DNA of 64,000 nucleotides from Herbaspirillum rhizosphaerae (GCF_001189965.1 NZ_LFLU01000003.1:62001-126000), one strand, 5' to 3'. Positions 17,473 to 26,448 are shown, counted from the first letter of the stretch. The notes: generated by a model not told the origin, from the sequence alone. Numbers and translations are program-made.

Positions 17473-18951
17473 GTGGCGACACTGCTTCTTGAGGCGAGCG
17501 GGGTAAAAAAATCCTTCCAGGGGATTCCCGCATTGACGGACGGGCGCCTGGCGCTGCGGCCGGGCAGTGTGCATGCCCTGTGCGGCGGCAACGGCGCCGG
17601 AAAATCTACCTTCCTGAATATCGTGATGGGCATGGTTCGTCGCGATGGCGGCGAGATTTTCATGCATGGCCGTCCGGTGGACTTTGCGACGCCGGCCGAG
17701 GCCTTGCAAAGCCGGATAGCCATGATTGCGCAAGAGCTTTCGCCGGTTCCGGGCATGACGGTTGCCGAAAATATCTACCTGGGGCGAGAGCCGCGAACAG
17801 GCGGAATCTGCGTCGATTTCAAGACCATGTTGCGGCAGGCGCAGGCCTTGCTGGAGCGTTTGCAGTTTCCCATCAACGCGCGCCTGCAGATGTCTTCCTT
17901 AAGCCTGGCGCAAATGCAACTGGTCGAAATCGCCAAGGCGTTCAGCCGCGATTGCGACGTCATGATCATGGACGAGCCGACCTCGGCGATCGGCGAGCGC
18001 GAGACGGAAGTGTTGTTCAACGCAATCCGCAGCCTTACTGCCCAGGGCACGGGAATTATCTATGTCTCCCATCGCTTGTCCGAGATATTCCAGATCGCCG
18101 ATGACTACACGGTGTTTCGCGACGGCTGCTTTGTTGAAAGCGGACGCATCGCGGACATTGATCGCACCGCGCTGGTCGCCGCGATCGTCGGTCGCAAATT
18201 GCAGTCTTCTCCGCGCGCCTGCCGGACCGCGGGCAAGGCGATATTGGAAACCGAAAGCCTGAGCCGCAACGGCGAGTTCGCCGGCATTTCATTGCGCGTG
18301 CATGCCGGAGAAGTGTTGGGTATCTACGGTTTGATGGGGGCCGGGCGCAGTGAATATCTCAATTGCATCTACGGACTTACCAGGCCGGATGAGGGGACGG
18401 TCCGCTTGCAGGGGGCGCCGCTGCCGGTGGGCAATCCCGGCAGGAGCATCGCGTCGGGCATTTCGCTCGTCACCGAAGATCGCAAGGAAACCGGCCTGGT
18501 GCTCACGGCGTCGATACGCGACAACATCGCGTTGTCGGCTTACCGGCGCATGTCTCGTCTGGCCCTGATCGACCGGCAGCGCGTGAACCGTCTGGTCGGC
18601 GACATGGTGTGGCGCATCCGCATGAAAACCAGCTCCGTGAATCTGCCGGTGTCGTCAATGAGCGGCGGCAACCAGCAAAAGGTGGTGCTGGCGCGTTGCC
18701 TGTCGACCGAGCCCATATGCCTGATGTGCGATGAACCGACGCGCGGCATAGACGAGGGCGCCAAGCGCGAGGTCTATCAGCTCATCAACGAGTTTGCGGA
18801 AAACGGCGGCGCGGTGCTTCTGGTTTCGTCGGAGGCGCAGGAAATGCTGGACGTCAGCGACAGGATCGCCATTTTCAGGGCGGGCAGCGTGGTGGCCATG
18901 TTGGACGGACATACCTCAACCCAAGAAGAACTCTTACATTTGGCTTCGTGA
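17473..18951 (+). CDS. Sugar ABC transporter ATP-binding protein (RbsA/MglA type)
   Basis: The 492-residue protein has two tandem ATPase modules, as in ribose-type importers. The first has Walker A GGNGAGKST, signature [13 protein letters not shown] and Walker B VMIMDEPTSAI. The second half has the usual degenerate Walker A (GLMGAGRSEYL), signature SGGNQQKVVLARCL and CDEPTRGID. It starts at GTG 17473 behind AGGTGGAG. It is the first gene of the operon and couples ATP hydrolysis to uptake of a sugar or polyol, inferred here to be a tetritol. Confidence 0.9.
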   Translation: MATLLLEASGVKKSFQGIPALTDGRLALRPGSVHALCGGNGAGKSTFLNIVMGMVRRDGGEIFMHGRPVDFATPAEALQSRIAMIAQELSPVPGMTVAENIYLGREPRTGGICVDFKTMLRQAQALLERLQFPINARLQMSSLSLAQMQLVEIAKAFSRDCDVMIMDEPTSAIGERETEVLFNAIRSLTAQGTGIIYVSHRLSEIFQIADDYTVFRDGCFVESGRIADIDRTALVAAIVGRKLQSSPRACRTAGKAILETESLSRNGEFAGISLRVHAGEVLGIYGLMGAGRSEYLNCIYGLTRPDEGTVRLQGAPLPVGNPGRSIASGISLVTEDRKETGLVLTASIRDNIALSAYRRMSRLALIDRQRVNRLVGDMVWRIRMKTSSVNLPVSSMSGGNQQKVVLARCLSTEPICLMCDEPTRGIDEGAKREVYQLINEFAENGGAVLLVSSEAQEMLDVSDRIAIFRAGSVVAMLDGHTSTQEELLHLAS

Positions 18952-19934
18952 TGAATATCAAAACCTCTCCTGTCGTATTGCGCTCCTCGGCGCCGGCTTT
19001 CAATCTGCAGCAGTTTTATGCGCGCTACGGCATTCTGGCGGCGTTGATCGCACTGTGCATTTTCCTGTCGTTCAGCAACCAGTATTTCATGAGTTGGGGC
19101 AACTGGGCCGACATCCTTCGCCAGACTTCCATCAACGGTATTCTCGCCATCGGCATGACCTTTGTGGTGCTTACCGCCGGCATCGACCTGTCGGTGGGCG
19201 CAATACTCGCCATCGCCGGCATGGTAAGCGCCTGGATGATTGCCGGCGACGGCGCTCACGGTCTGACGGCGAGCTTGCTGGCAGGCCTCGGTGTCGGCGC
19301 ATTGCTCGGCGCGGTCAATGGATTGTTGGTGGCGCGCCTGTCGGTGCCGCCGTTCGTCGCCACCCTGGGCATGCTCAGCGCCGCGCGCGGTTTGACCTAC
19401 ATCTACAACGACGGCATGCCGGTCTCGGACTTGCCCGACGATTTTCTGGCAATCGGCGCCGGCCATGTGTGGCAAGTCCCGGTACCCATCCTGATTTTTG
19501 CCGCAGTGATTGCGATCAGCTGGTTTGTCCTGCGCTACACCGTTTACGGTCGCTATATCTATGCTGTCGGCGGCAACCCCAAGAGCGCCAGGACCAGCGG
19601 CATCAGCACGCGCAAGGTGCTGTTCGCTGTGTATGTCGTCAGCGGCTTGCTGGCCGCTCTCGCCGGCATCTTATTGGCTGCGCGTACCACGGCTGCGTTG
19701 CCCCAGGCGGGAGTGTCCTATGAACTGGACGCTATCGCCGCAGTGGTGATCGGCGGCACCAGCCTGTCGGGCGGCACGGGGTCGCTGGGCGGCACGGTGG
19801 TGGGCGCCTTGCTCATCGGCGTGATCAACAACGGCCTCAACTTGCTCGGCGTTTCTTCCTACTACCAGCAAGTGATCAAGGGCGTGATCATTGTCGGCGC
19901 CGTATTGCTGGATGCCTCTCGCAAAAAACAGTAA
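18951..19934 (+). CDS. Sugar ABC transporter permease (RbsC type)
   Basis: A hydrophobic 327-residue inner-membrane protein with about ten helices. It carries the family motifs NGILAIGMTFVVLTAGIDLSVGAI, a cytoplasmic coupling segment around YAVGGNPKSARTSGIS, and IGGTSLSGGTGSLGGTVVGALLIGVINNGLNL. The ATG at 18951 overlaps the ATPase stop codon (TGATG); an adjacent GTG at 18948 is also in frame. It forms the importer with the flanking ATPase and binding protein. Confidence 0.9.
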   Translation: MNIKTSPVVLRSSAPAFNLQQFYARYGILAALIALCIFLSFSNQYFMSWGNWADILRQTSINGILAIGMTFVVLTAGIDLSVGAILAIAGMVSAWMIAGDGAHGLTASLLAGLGVGALLGAVNGLLVARLSVPPFVATLGMLSAARGLTYIYNDGMPVSDLPDDFLAIGAGHVWQVPVPILIFAAVIAISWFVLRYTVYGRYIYAVGGNPKSARTSGISTRKVLFAVYVVSGLLAALAGILLAARTTAALPQAGVSYELDAIAAVVIGGTSLSGGTGSLGGTVVGALLIGVINNGLNLLGVSSYYQQVIKGVIIVGAVLLDASRKKQ

Positions 19935-19961
19935 TTCGCCACAACATCTTTGGAGACCATC

Positions 19962-20963
19962 ATGACTTCGTTCAAGAAAATTACCGTCCTGTGCGGACTG
20001 GGCCTGATCCTGTCCCAGTCCGTTCATGCGCAGGACAAGCCCTTGCGCATCGGCGCCGCCGTGTATGGCCTGAAGGGCGAGTTCATGCAGATGTGGAGTA
20101 ACCAGCTCAAAGCGCATCCCTCAGTCAAAGACGGTTCGGTGCAGATCACCATCTTCGACGGCAACTACGATGCGCTCACGCAAAGCAATCAGTTCGACAC
20201 CATGATCACGCAGAAATACGACGCCATCATTTTCGTGCCGATCGACCTTAAAGCCGGCGCCGCGCCTGTGCAAAAGGCGATCAAGGCCGGCATTCCGGTG
20301 ATCGGATCCAATACCAGGGTGCTGGGCGATGTATTGACATCGTATGTCGGCAACGACGACGTGGTCGCCGGTCGCATGGAAGCCGAGACCTTGATGAAGG
20401 CGATCGGCGGCAAGGGCAATATCGTAATGATCGAAGGGCCCATCGGCCAGTCCGCGCAGATCGAGCGGGCTAAAGGCAATGATGAGGTTCTCGCCCAGTA
20501 CAAGGACGTCAAGGTGCTGGCCCGCAAGACCGGAAATTGGTCGCGCGCCGAGTCCATGAGCCTGATGGAAAATTGGCTGACCGCCTATCCGGGCAAGATC
20601 AATGGCGTCATTGCCCAAAATGACGACGAAGCGCTGGGCGCCGTTCAGGCGATCAAATCCAAGGGTATCGACGTCAAAACCATTCCTGTCGTCGGCGTCG
20701 ACGGTATTGCCGCGGCGATTCAGGCCGTCAAACGCGGCGAGATGACGACCAATTTCCAGGATGCTCAGGCGCAGGCGCAAGGCGCTTTGGACGTCGCGCT
20801 GCGCGCGCTCAAGGGCACGTCCTACCAACCGCGCTCGCCGATCTGGCGGGAATATGCTGCCATCATGCCGTGGGGCGACGGCACGGCCAAGTCGTACAGC
20901 GTGCCATGGACTGCAATCGTGCCGGCCAACGCCGACGCATTCCTGAAAAAAGTAAAGAAGTGA
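19962..20963 (+). CDS. Periplasmic sugar-binding protein of the tetritol ABC transporter
   Basis: A type-I periplasmic binding protein of 333 residues, with a signal peptide ending SVHAQ (residue about 24). The mature part runs LRIGAAVYGLKGEFMQMW, FVPIDLKAGAAPVQKAIKAGIPVIGSN and IAQNDDEALGAVQAIKSKGI, the ribose/galactose-binding fold. ATG 19962 follows TGGAGACC. It gives the importer its specificity. A four-carbon polyol ligand is inferred only from neighbouring enzymes. Confidence 0.87.
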   Translation: MTSFKKITVLCGLGLILSQSVHAQDKPLRIGAAVYGLKGEFMQMWSNQLKAHPSVKDGSVQITIFDGNYDALTQSNQFDTMITQKYDAIIFVPIDLKAGAAPVQKAIKAGIPVIGSNTRVLGDVLTSYVGNDDVVAGRMEAETLMKAIGGKGNIVMIEGPIGQSAQIERAKGNDEVLAQYKDVKVLARKTGNWSRAESMSLMENWLTAYPGKINGVIAQNDDEALGAVQAIKSKGIDVKTIPVVGVDGIAAAIQAVKRGEMTTNFQDAQAQAQGALDVALRALKGTSYQPRSPIWREYAAIMPWGDGTAKSYSVPWTAIVPANADAFLKKVKK

Positions 20964-20982
20964 TGATCCGGAAAGGTCTGCA

Positions 20983-21747
20983 ATGAATGCATCAAAGCAT
21001 GGATACGATTTCTCCGGACGCGTCGCCGTGGTGACCGGCGCCGCCGGCGGCATCGGGCTGGCGGCAAGCGAGTTGTTCGCGTCTTGCGGCGCACAGGTGG
21101 CGTTGCTGGATCGCCAGACGGAAGTGATGCAGGTAGCCGCGCGCCTGGCAGGTGGCGTCGACCGCCATCTTGGCTGCGTGCTTGACGTGACGGATGCCGA
21201 CGCCATCGCCAAGGCCATCGGCCAGGTAAGGGCGCGCTACGGTCGCATCGACGTACTGGTCAATAACGCCGGCGTCGCCTTGCTGGAAGCGGCGGACAGT
21301 TTGTCGGAAGCCGCCTGGGACGCCACCATGGCGATCAATCTCAAAGCGCCATTCCTGCTGGCGCAGGCGGTGGCGCCGGTGATGCGGCGACAGGCTTATG
21401 GCCGCATTGTCAACCTCGCTTCTCAGGCCAGCGTGATCGGGCTCGAACGTCACGCAGCTTACTGTGCCAGCAAGGCCGGTCTGGTCGGCATGAGCAGGGT
21501 GTTGGCGCTGGAGTGGGCGAAAGACGGGATCACGGTCAATGCCGTATCGCCGACCGTGGTCGAAACGGCGCTCGGAAAACAAGCCTGGGCCGGCGCCGCG
21601 GGGCACGCGATGCGCGGGAAAATTCCCGTCGGCCGCTTCGCGCAGCCGGAGGAAATCGCGGCGCTGATCGCCTATCTCGCCAGCGAGCAGGCCGCCATGA
21701 TCACCGGTGAAAACGTCGTCATCGACGGCGGTTATTCGGTGCAGTAG
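20983..21747 (+). CDS. SDR-family oxidoreductase, possible D-threitol dehydrogenase
   Basis: A classical short-chain dehydrogenase of 254 residues: Rossmann motif VTGAAGGIGLAA, NNAGVA, the catalytic Ser in ASQASVIG, Y-x3-K as YCASK, and the C-terminal GENVVIDGGYSVQ. In mycobacterial tetritol catabolism an SDR oxidises D-threitol to D-erythrulose, and this gene occupies the matching place between transporter and kinase genes. Substrate is inferred from context; SDR sequence alone cannot fix it. Confidence 0.85.
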   Translation: MNASKHGYDFSGRVAVVTGAAGGIGLAASELFASCGAQVALLDRQTEVMQVAARLAGGVDRHLGCVLDVTDADAIAKAIGQVRARYGRIDVLVNNAGVALLEAADSLSEAAWDATMAINLKAPFLLAQAVAPVMRRQAYGRIVNLASQASVIGLERHAAYCASKAGLVGMSRVLALEWAKDGITVNAVSPTVVETALGKQAWAGAAGHAMRGKIPVGRFAQPEEIAALIAYLASEQAAMITGENVVIDGGYSVQ

Positions 21748-21843
21748 CAGTTGGCCTCGGGCCATGCTGTCAATTGTTATCGCCATCAGGGTCACAACCG
21801 TCGTCTCCGCCTCACGGTCTCACGGCAAGCATAAGGAAACGCA

Positions 21844-22851
21844 ATGAATCGAGTCATCAATCATCCCGACATGGTGGTCGAGGATATGTTGCGCGGCATC
21901 GTCGCAGCGCACCCAGGATTATCGTTCTGTCCGCACAACCCGCGAGTGGTGCGTCATGGCGGAGCCGGCGCCAAGGGGCGTGTGGCGATCGTCACCGGCG
22001 GCGGCTCGGGTCATGAGCCCGCCTTCATCGGTTATGTCGGGCGCAACATGGTGGATGCGGTGGCGGTCGGCGAAGTTTTTTCTTCTCCGACGGCGAAGTC
22101 TTTCTTCGATGCGTTTCAGGCGGCCGACGGGGGCGCCGGCATTGCTTGTCTGTACGGGAATTACGCCGGCGACAACATGAACGTAAAAATGGCGATGAAA
22201 ATGGCCGAGCGCGCCGACATCAATGTCAAGACCGTAGTCGCCAACGACGATGCCGCTTCGGCGCGTGCCGATGAAATGGGCAAACGCCGCGGCGTTGCCG
22301 GCGAGATATTGATGTGGAAGGTGGGCGGCGCCAAGGCGGCGCAGGCAGCCAGTCTGGACCAGGTCATCGCCGCGGCGCAAAAGGCCATCGACAACACGCG
22401 CTCGATCGGCATCGGTTTGTCTGCCTGCACCATTCCCGCCGTCGGCAAAGCCAACTTTGTCATCAAGCAAGGGGAAATGGAAGTCGGCATCGGGCACCAT
22501 GGCGAGCCGGGCGTGCTGGTGCAAAGCGTGGTGCCCGCCAGAGACATGGCCAGGCTGATGCTGGATAAACTGCTGTTCGACCTGCCTTTCGCTCGCGGCG
22601 ACAAGGTCGCGGTGCTGATTTCGGGGCTGGGTGCAACGCCGTTGATGGAGCAATATATTTTCTACGCGGACGTCGCCGATTATTTGCAGGAGGCCGGGAT
22701 CGAAGTACGTCATTCGCTGGTCGGCAATCTGTTTACCTCGCTGGAGATGATGGGCATCACCTTGACGCTGATGCGCCTGGACGACGAGCTCGATCAATGC
22801 ATGGCCTATCCCTGCGAATCCATCGGATTGACGATCGGAGCGCGACCATGA
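21844..22851 (+). CDS. DhaK-like ketose kinase, substrate-binding subunit
   Basis: A 335-residue DhaK domain, the subunit that binds the keto substrate covalently through a His. Visible family motifs are VTGGGSGHEPAFIGYVG, YGNYAGDNMNVKMA and the hemiaminal His in GIGHHGEPG, followed by ALISGLG-type and GNLFTSLEM segments. It starts after AAGGAAACGC. It overlaps the DhaL gene by 4 nt (ATGA). Together they form a dihydroxyacetone-kinase-like enzyme. In this setting erythrulose rather than dihydroxyacetone is the probable substrate. Confidence 0.88.
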   Translation: MNRVINHPDMVVEDMLRGIVAAHPGLSFCPHNPRVVRHGGAGAKGRVAIVTGGGSGHEPAFIGYVGRNMVDAVAVGEVFSSPTAKSFFDAFQAADGGAGIACLYGNYAGDNMNVKMAMKMAERADINVKTVVANDDAASARADEMGKRRGVAGEILMWKVGGAKAAQAASLDQVIAAAQKAIDNTRSIGIGLSACTIPAVGKANFVIKQGEMEVGIGHHGEPGVLVQSVVPARDMARLMLDKLLFDLPFARGDKVAVLISGLGATPLMEQYIFYADVADYLQEAGIEVRHSLVGNLFTSLEMMGITLTLMRLDDELDQCMAYPCESIGLTIGARP

Positions 22852-23507
22852 ACGACAGCTTTGACATGACACAGGCGGATTGGGTAGTCGAAGACCTTGT
22901 GGGCGCGATTAACCGCAACCGCGAATATCTGAGCGAAATCGATGGCGCCATCGGCGATGGCGACCATGGAATCAACATGAGCAAGGGCTTCACCCAATGC
23001 GGTGAAAAACTGGCCCGGCACCGCGGCCGATCGCTGGCGAGCGCTTTCGAAGAGCTGTATCTGGTCTTGATGGAAGGTATAGGCGGTTCCATGGGACCCT
23101 TGTACGGCAGTTTCTTCATGGCCTTCGGCGAAGTTCTGGCGACGCGACAAATTCTGGACAAAGAACTTTTCTTTCGCGCCTTGTCGGATGCAATCGACGC
23201 GGTGCAAGCCATCGGCAATGCCAAAGTCGGCGACAAGACTTTGGTCGACACCCTGATTCCTGCGCGCGACGCCTATCGCCAGGCCTTGTCGCAGGGGCGC
23301 TCGTTTGCGCAATGTCTGAGGGCCATGACGGCGGCGGCGGAGGCCGGCATGCAATCCACCAAGGCGCTGCAGGCGCGCATCGGTCGCGCCAGTCGTCTGG
23401 GCGAACGTTCGATCGGCGTGCTGGATGCCGGCTCCTGTTCTTGCTTTCTGATCCTGCAAAGCATTGCCGGTTCTTTGCAAACGGAGTTGCCTGAAGCGCT
23501 TGACTGA
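22848..23507 (+). CDS. DhaL-like ketose kinase, nucleotide-binding subunit
   Basis: A 219-residue DhaL domain with the metal-binding Asp motif IGDGDHGINMSKG. GIGGSMGPLYGSF, VGDKTLVDTL and GRASRLGERSIGVLDAGS, which cradle the nucleotide, follow in order. The start is ATG 22848 overlapping the dhaK stop; an upstream in-frame start lies inside dhaK and is not used. No DhaM phosphotransferase gene is present nearby. The pair may therefore be ATP-dependent, although PTS coupling through a distant gene cannot be excluded. Confidence 0.88.
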   Translation: MNDSFDMTQADWVVEDLVGAINRNREYLSEIDGAIGDGDHGINMSKGFTQCGEKLARHRGRSLASAFEELYLVLMEGIGGSMGPLYGSFFMAFGEVLATRQILDKELFFRALSDAIDAVQAIGNAKVGDKTLVDTLIPARDAYRQALSQGRSFAQCLRAMTAAAEAGMQSTKALQARIGRASRLGERSIGVLDAGSCSCFLILQSIAGSLQTELPEALD

Positions 23508-23616
23508 ACTTCTCCGTCCACCAGATCCGGACCGATGAAAGGGATCGCTTCGGCGACCGTTGTCGCCTTCATCGGCAAGGATGAGCGCGCAATTGTTGAA
23601 TTGTTAAAGGGAAATC

Positions 23617-24711
23617 ATGAGCCTCCATGAACAAGACATGTTGGCAGTCGTGTGCCATGCTCCGAAAGACTACCGGCTTCAACGCGTCAAGCGGCCAACT
23701 GCCGGCATCAATGAAGTGATCATCAAAATTGCCTCTTGCGGTATTTGCGCCGGCGACTGCAAATGCTACGCCGGGGCTGCCCGGTTCTGGGGCGACAAGG
23801 AAAAAAACAAACCGTCCTATGTCAAGCCGCCGGTGATTCCCGGGCATGAATTCTGGGGGCATGTGGTGGAACTCGGTCCCGGTGCAGAAACGTATCACGG
23901 CGTCGCACTGGGCGACCGGGTGATCGCCGAGCAAATCGTGCCTTGCCAGAAATGCCGCTATTGCAAAACCGGCTATCGATGGATGTGCGAAGTACATGAC
24001 GTCTACGGCTTCCAGCGTCAGGTTGCGGAAGGCGGCATGGCCGACTATATGCGCTTGTCGGCACGCGCCGTGATTCATCAGATACCCACCCACATCGCAT
24101 TTGAAGACGCCGCCATCACGGAGCCATTGTCTTGCGCCATTCATGCCGTCAATCGGGGCGACATACAGCTCGACGATGTGGTGGTTATTGCCGGCGCCGG
24201 TACGCTCGGACTATTGATGGTGCAAGTAGCTCGCCTGAAAACGCCGAAGAAGCTGATTGTTATCGATATGGTCGATGAGCGTCTTGAACTGGCCAGGATA
24301 TTCGGCGCCGATGTCGTGATCAACCCGGCCCGGGAAGACGCGGAGAAAGTTGTGCGAAGTCTGACGGACAACTACGGTTGCGACGTCTACATCGAAACCA
24401 CGGGCGCGCCGATCGGCGTCACACAAGGCCTGGACATGATTCGCAAGCTCGGACGTTTCGTCGAATTCAGCGTATTCGGCCGGGATACGACGGTCGACTG
24501 GTCCATCATCGGCGAGGAAAAGGAGCTGGACTTGCGAGGGGCGCACCTGAGCGCTGACTGTTATCCGATCGCGATTGATCTGCTGGCGCGCGGGCTGGTG
24601 ACGTCCAAGGGAATTGTGACGCATAGTTTCACCTTGTCGGAGTGGGGCAAGGCCGTCAAGGTGGCCGATTCGATGGCGTCGATCAAGGTCTTGCTGAGAC
24701 CTGAGGCCTGA
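23617..24711 (+). CDS. Zinc-dependent alcohol dehydrogenase, erythritol/L-threitol dehydrogenase homologue
   Basis: A 364-residue medium-chain dehydrogenase. The N-terminal VVCHAPKDYRLQRV, GICAGDCKCYAGAARFWGDKE, VIPGHEFWGHVVELG and DRVIAEQIVPCQKCRYCKTG resemble, as I recall it, the Mycobacterium smegmatis erythritol/L-threitol dehydrogenase, which makes L-erythrulose. The structural-zinc cysteines (C-x2-C-x2-C) and the Rossmann motif GAGTLG are present. It is separated from dhaL by 109 nt and closes the tetritol operon. Confidence 0.85.
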   Translation: MSLHEQDMLAVVCHAPKDYRLQRVKRPTAGINEVIIKIASCGICAGDCKCYAGAARFWGDKEKNKPSYVKPPVIPGHEFWGHVVELGPGAETYHGVALGDRVIAEQIVPCQKCRYCKTGYRWMCEVHDVYGFQRQVAEGGMADYMRLSARAVIHQIPTHIAFEDAAITEPLSCAIHAVNRGDIQLDDVVVIAGAGTLGLLMVQVARLKTPKKLIVIDMVDERLELARIFGADVVINPAREDAEKVVRSLTDNYGCDVYIETTGAPIGVTQGLDMIRKLGRFVEFSVFGRDTTVDWSIIGEEKELDLRGAHLSADCYPIAIDLLARGLVTSKGIVTHSFTLSEWGKAVKVADSMASIKVLLRPEA

Positions 24712-24941
24712 CGCGTTTGCGTGTCTGATAGAGATGCGAGAGAGCGACGGGATCGGATTGCCTTAGTTGTGGCCATAGATCGCAAAATTTATTCGGGATA
24801 TTTTTTGTTTTTCACTTCAACACTCAGGAAGCAGAGGCGGGCAGGGCTGGAATCGTAGTGTGCTCTGCAGCATTTTCGCAATCGTGATAAATTTCCGTGT
24901 GGCGAAAATTTCGGAATTGTTTGAAATTTTCTGCACACGAT

Positions 24942-25092
24942 GTTCTCGGGGCGGGGTGAAAATCCCCACCGGCGGTAATGTTGCAATGTTGTTGCGACGA
25001 GCCCGCGAGCGCTTGATGGACGCCAGTCCGTCAAGGTCAGCAGACCTGGTGCGATCCCAGGGCCGACGGTCATAGTCCGGATGAAAGAGAAC
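24942..25092 (+). ncRNA. FMN riboswitch (RFN element)
   Basis: The conserved RFN core is unmistakable: GGGGCGGGGTGAAAATCCCC, ACCGGCGGTAATG, then GAGCCCGCGAGCG, GTCAGCAGACCTGGTG and CCGACGGTCATAGTCCGGAT. The closing helix pairs GTTCTC (24942-24947) with GAGAAC (25087-25092). It precedes ribH by 88 nt. Upstream 24712-24941 has no gene I can support. Confidence 0.97.
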
Positions 25093-25105
25093 GGAAACCT
25101 GCCGC

Positions 25106-25168
25106 GCGCATGCATGCTTGCATGCGCCTGCTCGTTCCCATGCGCCCTGTTTTTAGTCACCAAACAGG
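25106..25168 (+). promoter_or_regulatory. Expression platform of the FMN riboswitch
   Basis: A 9-bp hairpin (GCGCATGCA/TGCATGCGC, 25106-25127) is followed by CCTGTTT (25146-25152) pairing with AAACAGG (25162-25168). The latter includes the CAGGAG Shine-Dalgarno sequence of ribH. This suggests FMN-controlled translation initiation rather than termination. Confidence 0.55.
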
Positions 25169-25180
25169 AGTCCTGAACAA

Positions 25181-25696
25181 ATGCAACACGCAACAAACCA
25201 TACCCATACCGCTCCCGCCAAAAATCGCATCGCCTTTATCCAGGCTTGCTGGCACAAGGAAATCGTCGATCAATGCCGCATCTCCTTCACGGCGGAAATC
25301 GCCAAGCTCGGTTTCCCGGAATCCAGCATCGATTTCTTCGAAGTCCCCGGGGCGTTTGAAATCCCTCTGCACGCCAAGCTGTTGGCCAAAACCGGCAAGT
25401 ACGCCGGCATCGTCGCCTCCGGCCTGGTGGTTGACGGCGGCATCTACCGTCACGATTTCGTCGCCACGGCGGTGATCAATTCCTTGATGAACGTGCAGCT
25501 GGAAACCGAGGTGCCGGTGTTTTCCGCGGTGCTGACGCCGCATCATTTCCATTCGCATGGCGAGCATCAGCAGTTCTTCCATGAACATTTCGTGGTCAAG
25601 GGCCAGGAAGCCGCGCGCGCCTGCGCCGACACCGTCGGCAAGATCGCGCGTCTTGATGTAGGGCAAAACGTGACGCCAGTACTGAACGCGGCCTGA
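25181..25696 (+). CDS. ribH: 6,7-dimethyl-8-ribityllumazine synthase, type II (RibH2-like)
   Basis: Lumazine synthase makes the riboflavin precursor from 5-amino-6-ribitylaminouracil and dihydroxybutanone phosphate. The 171-residue protein contains FIQACWHKEIVDQ, FFEVPGAFEIPLHAKLLA, VVDGGIYRHDFVATAVINSLM and VLTPHHFHSHGEHQQFFHEHF. This pattern matches the decameric RibH2 enzymes known from Brucella and rhizobia rather than the icosahedral RibH1 type. It is monocistronic, under an FMN riboswitch and followed by a terminator. A second, housekeeping ribH may exist elsewhere. Confidence 0.93.
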   Translation: MQHATNHTHTAPAKNRIAFIQACWHKEIVDQCRISFTAEIAKLGFPESSIDFFEVPGAFEIPLHAKLLAKTGKYAGIVASGLVVDGGIYRHDFVATAVINSLMNVQLETEVPVFSAVLTPHHFHSHGEHQQFFHEHFVVKGQEAARACADTVGKIARLDVGQNVTPVLNAA

Positions 25697-25728
25697 TTGT
25701 TTCTTGAATGGCCGGGTAAGCGGCGGAG

Positions 25729-25760
25729 ACGGGCATTGCGAAAGCAGTGCCCGTTTTTTT
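25729..25760 (+). terminator. Rho-independent terminator of ribH
   Basis: ACGGGCATTGC and GCAGTGCCCGT form a stem with one mismatch and a GAAA tetraloop, followed by a run of seven T residues. Confidence 0.9.
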
Positions 25761-25977
25761 ACGTCTGGAGCTTAAGCGAAGCTGGGAAATGTGAAGTCAG
25801 GTCAGGAATTTGTAGCATCTTGTTACAAGGCTTACCGGGTACTGACTGGTTATCGGGCTTGAATTGGATTTAAATAGAGTCAACAGTTTAACGAGTGTAG
25901 TTGGCCGCGCAGTCTGATCAGCGCGGATAGCTCGCTCACCACGAATACGCATCTTCAGATGCACCCAAGGAGCCATC

Positions 25978-26298
25978 GTGAAAAAATCCATTCTCTCCGT
26001 GACCGTCGTATCGGTTGGCATGCTCGCCGCAAGTTTGTTTGCGGCGCCGGCGATGGCCGCGCATGTCGGCGTCGGCATCAATATCGGCGTGCCGGTCTAC
26101 GCACCGCCGCCGCCAGTCTATTACGCACCGGCTCCGGTCTATGCGCCACCGCCACCGGTTTATGTGCGTCCTGCACCGGTTTATGTCGCCCCTGCGCCCA
26201 TCTATGTTGAGCGCGGCGGTTACTACCATCGTGGTTATGGCCCAGGCTATTACCGTCACGGTTATCGTCATCACGGCTATCATGACCGCCGTTGGTAA
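25978..26298 (+). CDS. Secreted Pro/Tyr/His-rich hypothetical protein
   Basis: The 106-residue product starts at a GTG behind AAGGAG. A signal peptide ends APAMA at residue about 26. The mature part has six or seven repeats of a VYAPPPP/VYVAPAP unit, then a Tyr/Gly/His/Arg-rich tail (GYYHRGYGPGYYRHGYRHHGYHDRRW). I recognise only the general class of small, low-complexity exported proteins of betaproteobacteria; the His-rich tail could bind metal. It stands alone. Confidence 0.7.
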   Translation: MKKSILSVTVVSVGMLAASLFAAPAMAAHVGVGINIGVPVYAPPPPVYYAPAPVYAPPPPVYVRPAPVYVAPAPIYVERGGYYHRGYGPGYYRHGYRHHGYHDRRW

Positions 26299-26325
26299 TC
26301 AGGCTGATAATCAGACTGAGTTGCC

Positions 26326-26358
26326 CACACTTACCCACAAAAACTGTGGGTAAGTGTG
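26326..26358 (+). other. 14-bp perfect hairpin downstream of the Pro-rich gene
   Basis: CACACTTACCCACA (26326-26339) pairs perfectly with TGTGGGTAAGTGTG (26345-26358) around a 5-nt loop. There is no T run after it, so it may stabilise the transcript rather than end it. Confidence 0.6.
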
Positions 26359-26448
26359 TGAGCAAGTCGTGTGAAAGATGCTAAGTGATTGATTAAGTTG
26401 AACTTAGTTATCCCGCCTCAAAATCAGGCAGCAAGAGACAACATCGCG

